DNA of 64,000 nt from Hyphomicrobiaceae bacterium UBA7697. GTDB taxonomy: Bacteria > Pseudomonadota > Alphaproteobacteria > Rhizobiales > Methyloligellaceae. Where the stretch lies: contig DLGJ01000006.1 of assembly GCA_002482645.1 (NCBI GenBank), forward strand, positions 62,001 to 126,000, read 5' to 3'. A model generated the notes under the pieces. That model was not told the origin of the DNA. It worked only from the letters and a program-made list of their open reading frames with translations, and ran no database searches. This document shows positions 50,372 through 59,687 of the stretch, one piece after another (the first letter of the stretch is position 1; every line of letters starts with the position of its first letter). The position numbers and the translations under genes were made by a program.

Positions 50372-51997
50372 TCAAACGTCCTTCGCCAGTTCGCGCAGTT
50401 TGAACTTCTGGATCTTGCCGGTCGAGGTCTTCGGCAGTTCGACGAACACGACATAGTGCGGGCATTTGAAGTGCGCCAGATGCTGGCGGCACCAAGAGAT
50501 GAGCTCTTCCGCCCCGGTCTCCGCGCCGGGCCGGAGCTCCACGAAGGCGCAAGGGGTCTCGCCCCATTTCGAGTCCGGCTTCGCCACCACGGCCGCGCTC
50601 AGCACGTCCGGATGTTTGTAGAGCGCGTCCTCCACCTCGATGGACGAAATATTCTCGCCGCCGGAGATGATGATGTCCTTGGAGCGGTCCTTGAGCTGGA
50701 TATAGCCGTCCGGGTGCATGACGCCGAGATCGCCGGAGTGGAACCAGCCCCCGGCGAACGCCGCGTTCGTGGCTTCCTCGTTCTTCAGATAGCCCTTCAT
50801 GACGATGTTGCCGCGGAACATGACCTCGCCGATGGTCTCGCCGTCCGCCGGGGTCTTCTCCATGGTCTCCGGGTCCATGACCGTCAGGCCCTCGAGCGCA
50901 TGATAGCGCACGCCCTGGCGGATGCGTTTCTTGAGCCGGTCCTCGACGGGAAGCGCGTCCCAGTCCTCGTGCCAGGCATTGAGCGTGGCCGGGCCATAGG
51001 TTTCTGTCAGCCCGTAAAGATGGGTGAGCTCGAAACCGGCCTCGTCCATCTTTGCGAGGACGGCGGCGGGCGGCGGGGCGGCGGCATGGTTGAAGGCGAC
51101 TCGCTGGTCGAAGTCGCGCCTCTCCTCCTGCGCCGCGTTCAACAGCGCCGACATGACGAAGGGCGCACCCGACAAATGCGTGACCCGGTGGTCGGCGATC
51201 GCGTCGTATATGGGCTTGGCGCGGACCGCGCGCAGGCACACATGGGTGCCGGCCACCATGCTGAGCGACCAGGGAAAGCACCAGCCGTTGCAGTGGAACA
51301 TGGGCAGGGTCCACAGATAGACCGGGTGCGGGCCCATGCCGGTGGCGATGGTGTTGGCGTAGCACATCAGCGCCGCGCCGCGGTGGTGGTAGACGACGCC
51401 TTTCGGGTTGCCGGTGGTGCCGCTCGTATAGTTGAGCGAGATGGCGTTCCATTCGTCCGAGGGCATGGTCCACGCGAAATCCGGATCGCCGCCCGCGACA
51501 AACGCCTCGTAGTCGAGATTGCCGAGACGCGTCCCCTCGACCCCGAGTTCGGTGTCCTCGTAGTCGATCAGCAGCGGCTTGACCTTGGCGAGGCCGAGCG
51601 CCTCGTTCAGCACGGGTCCGAATTCGGTGTCGGCGATCAGGATCTTGGTGTCCGCGTGGTCGAGCATGAAGGCGATGTTGGCCGCGTCGAGCCGCGTATT
51701 GATCGAGTGCAGCACGGCGCCCGTCATCGGGACCCCGTAATGCGCTTCGAGCATGGCGGGCGAATTCGACAGCATCACGGAGACCGTATCGCCGGCGCCG
51801 ATCCCGCGCGCGGCGAGCACTGAGGCGAGCCGGCAGGCGCGCTTGTAGAACGTCCCGTAGGAGATGCGCGCGTTGCCGTGAACGATGGCGGTATGATCGG
51901 GATAGACGGCGGCGGCCCGCTCGAGAAAGACGAGCGGGGTCAGCGGTTGATAGTTCGCGGGCGTCTTGCCGAGCCCGGCGTCGTACGGATTGAACAT
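50372..51997 (-). CDS. Acyl-CoA synthetase (AMP-forming)
   Basis: 541-residue ANL-superfamily enzyme that activates a carboxylic acid to its CoA thioester via an acyl-AMP. Motifs: P-loop-like YTSGTTGNPKGV, LYGLTETYGPATL, GWFHSGDLGVMHPDGYIQLKDR, and the C-terminal catalytic Lys in PKTSTGKIQKFKLR. The subgroup resembles 3-methylmercaptopropionyl-CoA or medium-chain ligases (DmdB/FadD3-like); the chain length cannot be fixed. It is single on the minus strand, with no beta-oxidation gene beside it. Confidence 0.93.
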   Translation of the reverse strand: MFNPYDAGLGKTPANYQPLTPLVFLERAAAVYPDHTAIVHGNARISYGTFYKRACRLASVLAARGIGAGDTVSVMLSNSPAMLEAHYGVPMTGAVLHSINTRLDAANIAFMLDHADTKILIADTEFGPVLNEALGLAKVKPLLIDYEDTELGVEGTRLGNLDYEAFVAGGDPDFAWTMPSDEWNAISLNYTSGTTGNPKGVVYHHRGAALMCYANTIATGMGPHPVYLWTLPMFHCNGWCFPWSLSMVAGTHVCLRAVRAKPIYDAIADHRVTHLSGAPFVMSALLNAAQEERRDFDQRVAFNHAAAPPPAAVLAKMDEAGFELTHLYGLTETYGPATLNAWHEDWDALPVEDRLKKRIRQGVRYHALEGLTVMDPETMEKTPADGETIGEVMFRGNIVMKGYLKNEEATNAAFAGGWFHSGDLGVMHPDGYIQLKDRSKDIIISGGENISSIEVEDALYKHPDVLSAAVVAKPDSKWGETPCAFVELRPGAETGAEELISWCRQHLAHFKCPHYVVFVELPKTSTGKIQKFKLRELAKDV

Positions 51998-52186
51998 GGC
52001 GCTATGGATTAGGGTGCGTTTGGCTGCCGCACCCTAGCCATGGCCAGCCGCTGGAATCAATTCTTCTTGTGCGCTCACGGACAAAATGTCCCCGCAAGCG
52101 CACCCGGCCGCCGAGGACCTACGGCGCGGCGCGGCAAGGACGGGCAGCGGCCCTTCGCCCGGCGGCGGAGGCCGCTCTTGCAGCCC

Positions 52187-53023
52187 CTATTGCTCGTCCG
52201 AGTCTTCGCCGTCCGCGCCGTCTTTGCCCGCTTCTTGCTGGCTGGCGGTCTTGAGGTCCTTCAATCTGGCGAAGACGGAATCGGCGTCCGGCGCCTCCTC
52301 GACCTCTTCCGGGGCCGCCATGGCGTCGCGGGCCTCGCGAGCGAGCGAGGTCGCCATATCGGGCTCGGGAGCCGAGGCCGGTTCGAACGCCTCGCCGGTT
52401 TCGTCTTCCGGGGACCCGGCGACACCGATCGTCTCCTCGGTGGGGAGCAGGGTGCCCGCGGGCGCGTCCTTGGCGGCTTTCCTGCGCTCGCGCTCGAGCC
52501 GTGCGGCGGCGCGCTTCACGGCGGCGTCGAGGTCGATCTGCGAGCACAGGCCCAGCGTCACCGGGTCCTGCGCGATCAGATTGGGCGAATTCCAATGGGT
52601 CCGTTCCTTGATCGCCAGGATCGTCGGCTTGGTGGTGCCCACGAGCCGCATGATCTGGCTGTCCTTCAGTTCCGGATGGCTCTTCAACAGCCAAAGGATG
52701 GCGTTGGGCCGGTCCTGCCGGCGCGAGACCGGCGTGTAGCGCGGGCCGCGCTTCGTCTTCACTTCAGGCACCTCGACCTTCGGCTCCAGCAGCTTCAGCC
52801 GGTGCGAGGGGTCTTCCTCGGCGACGTGAATCTCGTCGCGGGAAAGCTGGCCCGAGGAGATCGGGTCCATGCCCTTGATGCCCTGCGCCACGTCGCCGTC
52901 GGCGATGCCCTTCACTTCGAGCACGTGCAATTGGCAGAACTCGGCGATCTGCTCGAAAGTGAGGGACGTGTTGTCGACCAGCCAAACAGCCGTGGCTTTC
53001 GGCATCAAGGGAGTGCGGGTCAT
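52187..53023 (-). CDS. trcR: Cell-cycle transcriptional regulator TrcR (DUF1013)
   Basis: 278 residues of the DUF1013 family, named TrcR in Caulobacter where it promotes transcription with RNA polymerase. Motifs: LMPKATAVWLVDNTSLTFEQ, IAEFCQLHVLEVKGIADGD, RPNAILWLLKSHPELKDSQI and TTKPTILAIKERTHWNSPN. These look like two helix-turn-helix modules. The C-terminal 90 residues are acidic and unlike other parts. Start 53023 includes the conserved MPKATAVW six residues in. Confidence 0.92.
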   Translation of the reverse strand: MTRTPLMPKATAVWLVDNTSLTFEQIAEFCQLHVLEVKGIADGDVAQGIKGMDPISSGQLSRDEIHVAEEDPSHRLKLLEPKVEVPEVKTKRGPRYTPVSRRQDRPNAILWLLKSHPELKDSQIMRLVGTTKPTILAIKERTHWNSPNLIAQDPVTLGLCSQIDLDAAVKRAAARLERERRKAAKDAPAGTLLPTEETIGVAGSPEDETGEAFEPASAPEPDMATSLAREARDAMAAPEEVEEAPDADSVFARLKDLKTASQQEAGKDGADGEDSDEQ

Positions 53024-53277
53024 GATTCGGTTTCAGGCCTTGCATAAAAGGGTCGCGGCGCTTCCCTCGCCATTTCAGGCGAAAGAGCCAAACGTCCCAA
53101 TTTCAGGGAAAGAGACTCTATATAAGCCCTGCGGTCTTGCGAGGCAATCGGTTCCGGATGCGCGGCAAGCCCCGGTTAGCGGCGGCTCACCGGGCATTTC
53201 GGTGTTCCTTGGCCGCTGTCCACTCTTGCGCGGGAACTCTAAAATCCGAGGCGGATCGCAGCCTGTGTCCTGTGGTC

Positions 53278-54273
53278 TTAGGTCGTCTTCAGCACGATTT
53301 TCCCGACATGGCCGGGATCGTCGATGCGCTTATGGGCCTCCGCCGCCTCGGTCAGCGGAAAGGTGGAATCGATCACGGGCTTGTACTTGCCTTCCGCGAT
53401 CAGGGGCCAAATGCGCTCTTCGATCGTCTCGGCCATGGCCGCCTTCGCCGCATCGGTCTGTGCACGGAGCGTCGAGCCCGTCAGGGTCAGGCGGCGCATC
53501 ATCAGCCGCATCAGATCGACTTCGACCTTGGAGCCCTTGAGAAAGGCGATTTGCACGATGTGGCCTTCGAGGGCCGCGGCGCGGATGTTCCGCTCGACAT
53601 AGTCGCCGCCGACCATGTCGAGGATCACGTCGGCGCCGTGCTTGTCCGTGACCTCGCGGACCGCTCCCAGAAAATCCTCTTCGCGGTAGTTGACGGCCCG
53701 GACGGCTCCCAAGGCTTCGCAAGCCTTCGCCTTGGCGTCGTCGCCGACGGTCACGATCACCTTCGCGCCGAACGCCGTGCCGAGCTGGATGGCCGTGGTG
53801 CCGATGCCGCTCGCCCCGCCGTGAACCAGCAGCCAGTCGCCTTTCTTGAGGCCGCCGCGCTCGAACACGTTGTGCCAGACGGTGAAGATGGTTTCGGGAA
53901 GCGCGGCGGCCTCGATCGGCCCGAGCCCCGGCGGGGCCAGCAGCGTGGTCGCTTCCGGGGCCACCGCGTATTCGGCATAGCCGCCGCCGTTCACGAGCGC
54001 GCAGACGAAATCGTCCGGCTTGAACCGCGTCACGTTCTCTCCGACGGCGACGACGGGACCGGCGACCTCGAGCCCCAGCAAGTCGGACGCGCCCTTCGGC
54101 GGCGGATAGAGGCCCTGGCGCTGAAGCACGTCCGGCCGGTTGATGCCCGCCGCGGCGACGGCGATAAGGACTTCGTTCTCCGCCGGCTCCGGCACGGGCC
54201 GCATTGCGGGGGTCAGCATTTCGGGCCCGCCCGGTTCGCGGACTTCAATCACGGTCATCGTTTCTGGCAGCAT
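53278..54273 (-). CDS. NAD(P)H-quinone oxidoreductase (PIG3/TP53I3 family)
   Basis: 331-residue zinc-free medium-chain dehydrogenase. Motifs: VIEVREPGGPEMLTPA, AAGINRPDVLQRQGLYPPPKG, LGLEVAGPVVAVG, and the nucleotide-binding segment WLLVHGGASGIGTTAIQLG. GNG/GASGIGT pattern and lack of zinc-ligand Cys fit the quinone oxidoreductase branch. Start 54273 follows GATGAGGACCCG; ATG 54258 is possible. It is divergent from the DUF1192 gene. Confidence 0.93.
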   Translation of the reverse strand: MLPETMTVIEVREPGGPEMLTPAMRPVPEPAENEVLIAVAAAGINRPDVLQRQGLYPPPKGASDLLGLEVAGPVVAVGENVTRFKPDDFVCALVNGGGYAEYAVAPEATTLLAPPGLGPIEAAALPETIFTVWHNVFERGGLKKGDWLLVHGGASGIGTTAIQLGTAFGAKVIVTVGDDAKAKACEALGAVRAVNYREEDFLGAVREVTDKHGADVILDMVGGDYVERNIRAAALEGHIVQIAFLKGSKVEVDLMRLMMRRLTLTGSTLRAQTDAAKAAMAETIEERIWPLIAEGKYKPVIDSTFPLTEAAEAHKRIDDPGHVGKIVLKTT

Positions 54274-54388
54274 CGGGTCCTCATCGTCGGTGTTCGCGTT
54301 CACTCTTAGAGAAGACGGGCGTGCGATGCTAGGATGAGGGCCGCATAACGGCGGGGGCGGATGCCGGATTCGAGGATGGATTTGGACG

Positions 54389-54577
54389 ATGGATCTCGAC
54401 GACCTGACACCGAAGAAGCCGAAGGCGCATGAGATCGGGCAGGATCTTTCCAAGCTTTCGGAGGCCGATCTGAAGGCGCTGATCGAGACGCTCGGGGCCG
54501 AAATCGCCCGCGTCGAAGCCGCGCTTTCGGCCAAGGAATCCTCGCGGAGCGCCGCCGAAGCGGCCTTCAAACGTTGA
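54389..54577 (+). CDS. DUF1192 family protein
   Basis: 62 residues: DLDDLTPKKPKAHEIGQDLS, LSEADLKALIETLGAEIARV and a C-terminal helix AALSAKESSRSAAEAAFKR, a short alphaproteobacterial coiled-coil-like family (DUF1192). The genome position next to a DUF1465 gene and a PIG3-like gene is conserved in Hyphomicrobiales. Function unknown. Confidence 0.93.
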   Translation: MDLDDLTPKKPKAHEIGQDLSKLSEADLKALIETLGAEIARVEAALSAKESSRSAAEAAFKR

Positions 54578-54722
54578 TTTGAATCCGAGAGAGTTTCTTT
54601 AGGTAAATCGGGCCTTAGCCTTAACCGGTTGTTAGGGACTCGGGCGTAAAGTCCTCGTTATCCAGTCCTCTGGATCTGAGTGGCCTGTTCCACTCTGTTT
54701 GACGCCTCCCTGTTAACTTCCT

Positions 54723-54751
54723 GAGCCGCCGTCTTGGCGGCTCTTTTTTTT
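54723..54751 (+). terminator. Strong Rho-independent terminator between DUF1192 and DUF1465 genes
   Basis: Perfect 8-bp stem GAGCCGCC / GGCGGCTC with loop GTCTT and eight T. The 145 bases between the DUF1192 stop and this stem may encode a small RNA: they contain CGCCUCCCUGUUAACUUCCU just before the stem. Confidence 0.9.
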
Positions 54752-54865
54752 GCCCTCCGTTTGCCGCACCTTGCGTCTTAACCTTTCTTACCAGAAGGTA
54801 ACGACAGCGCTTACCCATGGCATAGTATGGCGCCCGCGCAGAGGGGCGATGGAGTACTGGGGGCA

Positions 54866-55399
54866 ATGGCGGGCAAATCCGAAAACAATAGCTATCGGGA
54901 TGGCATAACCGTCTCATTCAGCGCGAAATTTGCGCGTTCCGATCAGTTCAAGACCGTGTTTCGCGAAGGCATGGCGCTGGTGGAGGCCGCCGCGGCCTAT
55001 CTCGACGGCGACGGGCGCAAAGAGGCCCGTCAGTTGAAGCCGCCCCACTCTCTGGCCTATGCGACGGAGAGCATGCGCCTCACCACGCGGCTCATGCAGC
55101 TCGCCTCGTGGCTGCTTATCCGCCGGGCGGTTACCGAAGGCGAACTCACGCCGGAACAGGCGGTCGAGGAGCAGCGGAAAATAAAGCTGCCGGTCGAGGA
55201 CGCCCGGCCCGTCCGCGATATCGAGGTGTTGCCGGAGCGGTTACGCGATCTCATCGAAGCGAGCGTCAAGCTGCAGGAACAGGTCGTCCGTCTCGACCAA
55301 ATGATGGATTTCAATCAGCCCGAGCCGCGCGACGGGCACCATCCGGTCGGGGCCCATTTCTCCCGGCTGCAGAAAGCATTCGGGCAAGACCGCGAATAA
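54866..55399 (+). CDS. DUF1465 family protein
   Basis: 177 residues: TVSFSAKFARSDQFKTVFRE, GMALVEAAAAYLDGDGRKEA, MRLTTRLMQLASWLLIRRAV and EVLPERLRDLIEASVKLQEQ, a helical alphaproteobacterial family. In Caulobacter-type genomes members are conserved but uncharacterised. Start 54866 (MAGKSENNSY) is preferred to the open-frame start at 54827 because the family begins near residue 14 of the longer form. It converges with the ZnuD-like gene. Confidence 0.9.
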   Translation: MAGKSENNSYRDGITVSFSAKFARSDQFKTVFREGMALVEAAAAYLDGDGRKEARQLKPPHSLAYATESMRLTTRLMQLASWLLIRRAVTEGELTPEQAVEEQRKIKLPVEDARPVRDIEVLPERLRDLIEASVKLQEQVVRLDQMMDFNQPEPRDGHHPVGAHFSRLQKAFGQDRE

Positions 55400-55443
55400 G
55401 CGCCGTCTCTTGGTTCGGCGCCTCCTGGCCGCCTCCCGAAGGA

Positions 55444-57885
55444 TCAGAACCGCATGCTTCCAAAGAAGCGGACGTTGGCGCCTTGTTCCAGGACGCCCTC
55501 GCGCCGCTTGAAGGAGGCCGAGTTCAAGACCTTTTCGTCCAGGAGGTTGTCGCCCCTCACGCCGATCCGCATCGCCGGAGCCAGCCCGGCCGGGCCTTCG
55601 GTCGTGACCGCGTAGCTCAGTTCGGCGTTGAGCAGCGTATAGCCTGGCGTCGTCGGCTCGTCCGGCGCCACCTGGTCTTGGTCGAACGCATGCAGGAGGC
55701 CGACGCGGGCGAACCAGTTGCTGTCTCGATAATAGAGGCCGCCGCCGAGGCGGTGCGGCGGCATACGCGGCACGTATCCGCCGTCGTCGAATCTGGCGTG
55801 GACGAAATCGTACTGGCCGTCGACGCCCCAGATGCCGCGCCGGACCGATCCGACGTCGTACTCGCCAAGCAATTCGACGCCGTAGAAGGTGGCGTTGCGC
55901 TGCTTGAACAGCACTTGGTCGAAGCTATGCCCGTGGCCTTCCTCCTCGTGCTCTTCCTCGTGGTGATCGTGGCCGCCCTCCGCGTGGCATGAGTCGAGAT
56001 CGACGCCGCAAGTGAGCCCCGTCAGTTGCCGGTAGATGAAGCCGTCATAGTTCGTGTAGTAGCCGCTCGCGTCGTAGCGGAACTTTCCGGCCGGACGCTT
56101 CAGGCCCAGTTCGATCATCTGAGCCTTCTCCTCGTTGAGGAACGGATTGCCGATTTCGAACGTATTGCTGGCGTGGTGCGCGCCTTTCGAAAAGAGCTCC
56201 GCCGCGGCGGGCGCGCGCTCGACCGCCTGTCCATTCAGCCGGAGCACCGTGTTGTTGCCGAGGTCGTAAAGCGCACCGAGTCCACCGCTGACAGGTGCGA
56301 AGCTGCGTTTGCCGCTATAGACGACGGGCGCATCGGGATCGGCGATGCTGGAATAGCCGGTGCCGTCGACGCTGGCGCTCTCCACCCGCAAGGCGGCCTG
56401 GAAACGCCATCGGTCGGAGGCTTCCAGTTCCTCGAACCAGAATCCGGCGAAGCTCTCCGTGTCCGCGGGCTCGAGCAGGGAGTCGCCTTCGAAGCTCAAG
56501 CCGGCCGTATCGGCATGGTCCCAGTGGAAACCTACGGCACCGCGCAACGGACCGTACCGGCTCATGACCGGCATGTGCTGAATCTCCATTCGAGCTTCCT
56601 GCTGTTCGTTGGTAAAGACGGAGCCGACCTCGAAACCGGTGGCCTCGTCTTCCTCATGCGCATGCTCGTCGTGCTCCTCATGCTCGTCGTGCTCGTGCTC
56701 ATGCTCCTCCTCGTGTTCGTGGCCACCCACGCCATGCCGCTCGAGTTCATCGTGAGCGTAGTCGGACGCGCCGAACCAGAAGCGGATGGCCTGGACCCCG
56801 GACGATTCCGGCCGCCATTCGCCTTTTACAAGAACCTTGTCTTGTGCGAGATCGATCCGCGGCATGAAGCCTTCTTCCGCCTCTTCGCCGGGGATTCCGT
56901 AGAGGCTCTCGAAGCGCGTGTAAGACACGCCGATGAAGCCCTTGTCCCAGACATGGGAGATGCCGGCCGAGCCGCCCTTGCTGTTGACGAAACTGTTCAG
57001 TTCCTCGCCGAGCGGCGTGTCGTAGTCGTTGAGGTCGCGAATGAAGCCGTCGGCATGGAGCACGATGCTTCCGGCGCCACCGGTCACGCTGAAGGCGCCA
57101 TCGCCGCCGCTGTCGACCGTGTTGCCGCCGCCCTTGATCATGGCCGAGAAGCCACGTTCGGGGAGGTAGGTCGGTATGCGTTGGTTCTCGACGGAGACGA
57201 CGCCGCCGATCGCCTGGGAGCCGTAGCGCAAGGTCGAGGGCCCGCGCACGACCTCGATCTTGTCGGCGTCCGAGGGATCGATGGGAATCGCGTGATCCTC
57301 GGAGATCGCCGAGACGTCGTGAGTGCCGATGCCGTTTTCCTGGATGCGGATGCGGTAGCTGTCGAGGCCGCGAATGATCGGCCTGTTGGCTCCGGGCGCG
57401 AAGGTCGTGCCCGAGATGCCGGGTTTGTTTTGCAGGCTATCGGTGATCGTCGCGCCGGGATTCGCCAGGATTTCCCGCTCGGTCGCGACCGTCACGGGCA
57501 CGAAGCTATCCGCACCGCTCACGATCGAAATGCCGCCAGGGATGTCGATGTCGAGGACTTGGTCGGCCTGGACGGGCGCGGGCGGGACCGGTGCAGCCGG
57601 TGCACGCGAGCGGCTCGACGTTTGACTGCTGGACCTTGAGGGGCCGCTGGTGGGTCTCGTGGAACTGCGTGCGGGACTTGGGGTCCGGGATGCGGCTCCC
57701 GAGGCCGGCTTGGGCTTCTCTACCGGGCTCGCCGTCGTGATTTCGATTGGGGGAAGTTCGTAGACGTCGTGAAGTTCCCTCGCTTCCTGCGCGGCGGCCG
57801 CTCCCACGCCGACTGCCAACCCACACGGAAATGCGCACAAGAGCGCGATGCCCCTGTTTGGCCCCTGAACCATAACTGCCCCCAT
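55444..57885 (-). CDS. znuD: TonB-dependent receptor, ZnuD-like zinc uptake
   Basis: Outer-membrane TonB-dependent transporter predicted to import zinc. 813 residues: signal peptide (about 1-32), a TonB-box-like region and a long Ser/Pro linker (residues 53-105), plug domain (ITDSLQNKPGISGTTFAPGA, RPIIRGLDSYRIRI, VVRGPSTLRYGSQAIGGVVS), and a beta-barrel ending RFFGSMRF with the C-terminal Phe. Two extracellular His/Glu-rich loops (residues 385-413 and 634-653, the second after a Cys pair) match ZnuD metal-capture loops. A Zur-like dyad overlaps its promoter region. Start 57885 or 57873. Confidence 0.92.
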   Translation of the reverse strand: MGAVMVQGPNRGIALLCAFPCGLAVGVGAAAAQEARELHDVYELPPIEITTASPVEKPKPASGAASRTPSPARSSTRPTSGPSRSSSQTSSRSRAPAAPVPPAPVQADQVLDIDIPGGISIVSGADSFVPVTVATEREILANPGATITDSLQNKPGISGTTFAPGANRPIIRGLDSYRIRIQENGIGTHDVSAISEDHAIPIDPSDADKIEVVRGPSTLRYGSQAIGGVVSVENQRIPTYLPERGFSAMIKGGGNTVDSGGDGAFSVTGGAGSIVLHADGFIRDLNDYDTPLGEELNSFVNSKGGSAGISHVWDKGFIGVSYTRFESLYGIPGEEAEEGFMPRIDLAQDKVLVKGEWRPESSGVQAIRFWFGASDYAHDELERHGVGGHEHEEEHEHEHDEHEEHDEHAHEEDEATGFEVGSVFTNEQQEARMEIQHMPVMSRYGPLRGAVGFHWDHADTAGLSFEGDSLLEPADTESFAGFWFEELEASDRWRFQAALRVESASVDGTGYSSIADPDAPVVYSGKRSFAPVSGGLGALYDLGNNTVLRLNGQAVERAPAAAELFSKGAHHASNTFEIGNPFLNEEKAQMIELGLKRPAGKFRYDASGYYTNYDGFIYRQLTGLTCGVDLDSCHAEGGHDHHEEEHEEEGHGHSFDQVLFKQRNATFYGVELLGEYDVGSVRRGIWGVDGQYDFVHARFDDGGYVPRMPPHRLGGGLYYRDSNWFARVGLLHAFDQDQVAPDEPTTPGYTLLNAELSYAVTTEGPAGLAPAMRIGVRGDNLLDEKVLNSASFKRREGVLEQGANVRFFGSMRF

Positions 57886-57896
57886 ATTTCGTATAC

Positions 57897-57934
57897 GTTA
57901 TGTTATAATATTAATGTTGACGTTATAACATAAC
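57897..57934. promoter_or_regulatory. Zur-like operator upstream of znuD
   Basis: GTTATGTTATAA (57897-57908) and TTATAACATAAC (57923-57934) are perfect 12-bp inverted arms, 14 bases apart, 12-49 bases before the znuD start. Each arm carries the TGTTATA/TATAACA half found in Zur boxes (consensus TGTTATAnTATAACA). Binding of zinc-loaded Zur would repress the receptor. Confidence 0.75.
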
Positions 57935-58048
57935 ATCAATCCTGCCAAGGCTCTCTGCGGACGTGGCCGGTTCAAGCGCTCCACGCGACTGGGAGCGGGA
58001 ATGGGCGAGGGTCGGGCCGTGCCGCGGGCGTTCGGGCGCGGGCACGAA

Positions 58049-58076
58049 AAAGCCGGCCTCGAAGGGCCGGCTTTTG
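58049..58076. terminator. Terminator after rpmE
   Basis: 11-bp stem AAAAGCCGGCC / GGCCGGCTTTT, 25 bases past the rpmE stop on the minus strand. Flanking A and T runs make it usable in both directions. It separates rpmE from the Zur-like region. Confidence 0.85.
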
Positions 58077-58100
58077 TGTGTCGGGTAAGGCTTCCGGGTC

Positions 58101-58322
58101 TTACTTGATGAAGCCTTCGTACTTCTTCTTGAAGCGCGAAACGCGGCCGCCACGGTCGACCAGATGCTGGCCGCCGCCGGTCCAGGCCGGGTGCGTCTTC
58201 GGATCGATGTCCAGCTTCAGCGTGTCACCCTCGGCGCCATAGGTCGAATAGGTGACAAACTCGGTGCCGTCCGTCATGACCACCTTGATCTGGTGATAAT
58301 CCGGGTGAATGTCGTTCTTCAT
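58101..58322 (-). CDS. rpmE: 50S ribosomal protein L31, zinc-free form
   Basis: 73 residues: MKNDIHPDYHQIKVVMTDGT, HPAWTGGGQHLVDRGGRVSR and RFKKKYEGFIK. The CxxC pairs of zinc-binding L31 are absent, so this is the C- form (rpmE2-like class), the usual alphaproteobacterial L31. It lies upstream of znuD in the same orientation, but a terminator separates them. Confidence 0.95.
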   Translation of the reverse strand: MKNDIHPDYHQIKVVMTDGTEFVTYSTYGAEGDTLKLDIDPKTHPAWTGGGQHLVDRGGRVSRFKKKYEGFIK

Positions 58323-58543
58323 GGCTCAAAACCCTGTTTGTCCGGGCCGGCCCGGCTTGCCGGGCGGCTCCGCGTCGCATCGTCGTATCCTAGCGGAATT
58401 GGCGGCAGGCTATAGCGCGGAACCGCCGGTAGAGCAAGCATCCGCGGTATCGTGGAAGATCGCGCCATCGTGATTGGAATTCGCGAAGCGCGGCCTCTAG
58501 GACCGGCGGTGCCGGGGCGCAATTTCGAACCAGAGGGACAAAG

Positions 58544-59482
58544 ATGGACTCGACCGACGATCGTTTCGCGGATGTGAAGCAACTCGCCTTGCGTGCTTCG
58601 GCGATTTCGATGGGGTTCGTGTTCGCGTCCGCGGCGTGGCGTCGCTTCGTCAACGCGCCGGCCAAGCTCGATATCGACAGCGCCAAGAATGTCGCGAACA
58701 AGCTCGTGGAAGCGGCCCCCGGCTCACCGGTCGAGGGGCTCGTCCATTTCGTGCTGGCGCGGCCGCAACTCGCCGAGTTCGCCACCTATGCCATGACGAT
58801 CGGCGAGGCGCTGGCCGGGCTCGGCCTGATCTTCGGGTTTCTCACGCGTCTATCGGCGATCGGCGCCGCGCTTCTGAATATCGCGCTGATGCTGATCTTC
58901 GGCTGGCAGGGCTATGAATGCCTCGACGAGTGGACCATGGCGGCGCTGGGCTTCGCGATCTCTATCAGCGTCATGCTCTACGGACCGGGGCTTTATGCTC
59001 TCGACAACGTGTTCGGCATCGATCCGTTGGGGACCGTCTTCACGAAGCGCGTGGGTGTCGCCCTCACGATCGTCTCTGTGCTCTTCACGGCCGGCTTCTA
59101 CAATTATTATTTCGGGATCGCCCATTTGGAGCGGCGCACCGCCGTCGAGGCTTACAGGATCGTGGCGGAGCCCGCGCCGCAAGCCGATGCCGCGATCCTC
59201 TACGTGAACGCGGGCGCTTCGACCAACGGCGCCTATGTGCGCAGCATCACCTTCACGCTCGAGACCGGCGAGACGGTCACGCAGAGCGCGGGCGAGGTCG
59301 AGATCCTCAAGAGCTATTTCGAGCCTTGGGCCCGGTCCGGCGTTCTCACGGACGGGGTCTTGAGGCTCCGGCTCGGATCCAAGACGGAAATCCGCGTGCC
59401 GAAAGGTGCCAGGTCCGCGACGATCGACCTGATCGACAATGCCGATCAGGAGGTGTCGTTTGCGGCGCACGGTGCCGAGTAG
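58544..59482 (+). CDS. DoxD/DoxA-fusion protein (thiosulfate:quinone oxidoreductase type)
   Basis: 312-residue membrane protein. The first half is DoxX/DoxD-like with four helices (GFVFASAAWRRFVNAPAKLD, FATYAMTIGEALAGLGLIFG, AALLNIALMLIFGWQGYECL, FAISISVMLYGPGLYALDN). The second half starts with a helix (VGVALTIVSVLFTAGFYNYY) and continues as a periplasmic beta domain (ILYVNAGASTNGAYVRSITF) like DoxA. In Acidianus DoxD and DoxA are separate subunits of thiosulfate:quinone oxidoreductase; the single-chain form occurs in bacteria. Neighbour context gives no sulfur gene, so oxidation of thiosulfate is a family inference. Confidence 0.83.
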   Translation: MDSTDDRFADVKQLALRASAISMGFVFASAAWRRFVNAPAKLDIDSAKNVANKLVEAAPGSPVEGLVHFVLARPQLAEFATYAMTIGEALAGLGLIFGFLTRLSAIGAALLNIALMLIFGWQGYECLDEWTMAALGFAISISVMLYGPGLYALDNVFGIDPLGTVFTKRVGVALTIVSVLFTAGFYNYYFGIAHLERRTAVEAYRIVAEPAPQADAAILYVNAGASTNGAYVRSITFTLETGETVTQSAGEVEILKSYFEPWARSGVLTDGVLRLRLGSKTEIRVPKGARSATIDLIDNADQEVSFAAHGAE

Positions 59483-59687
59483 GAGCGATCTCCCGGTCTT
59501 TTTGGGAGCTTTGCCAAGGCGCGCGTCTTAACTTTCGGCTTATGTCTGGAGTGCCGGTCGCGTATCTGGGCTTTGCGCACGGCGCCAAGACGCTTAAAGT
59601 CGCCGCAATTCCGGCACCGTTTCAGGCGCCACACCAAAGTCTTGCTGGGTATTTCTGTTGCAACCTGCTTCCCCGAATCCGAGGGGC

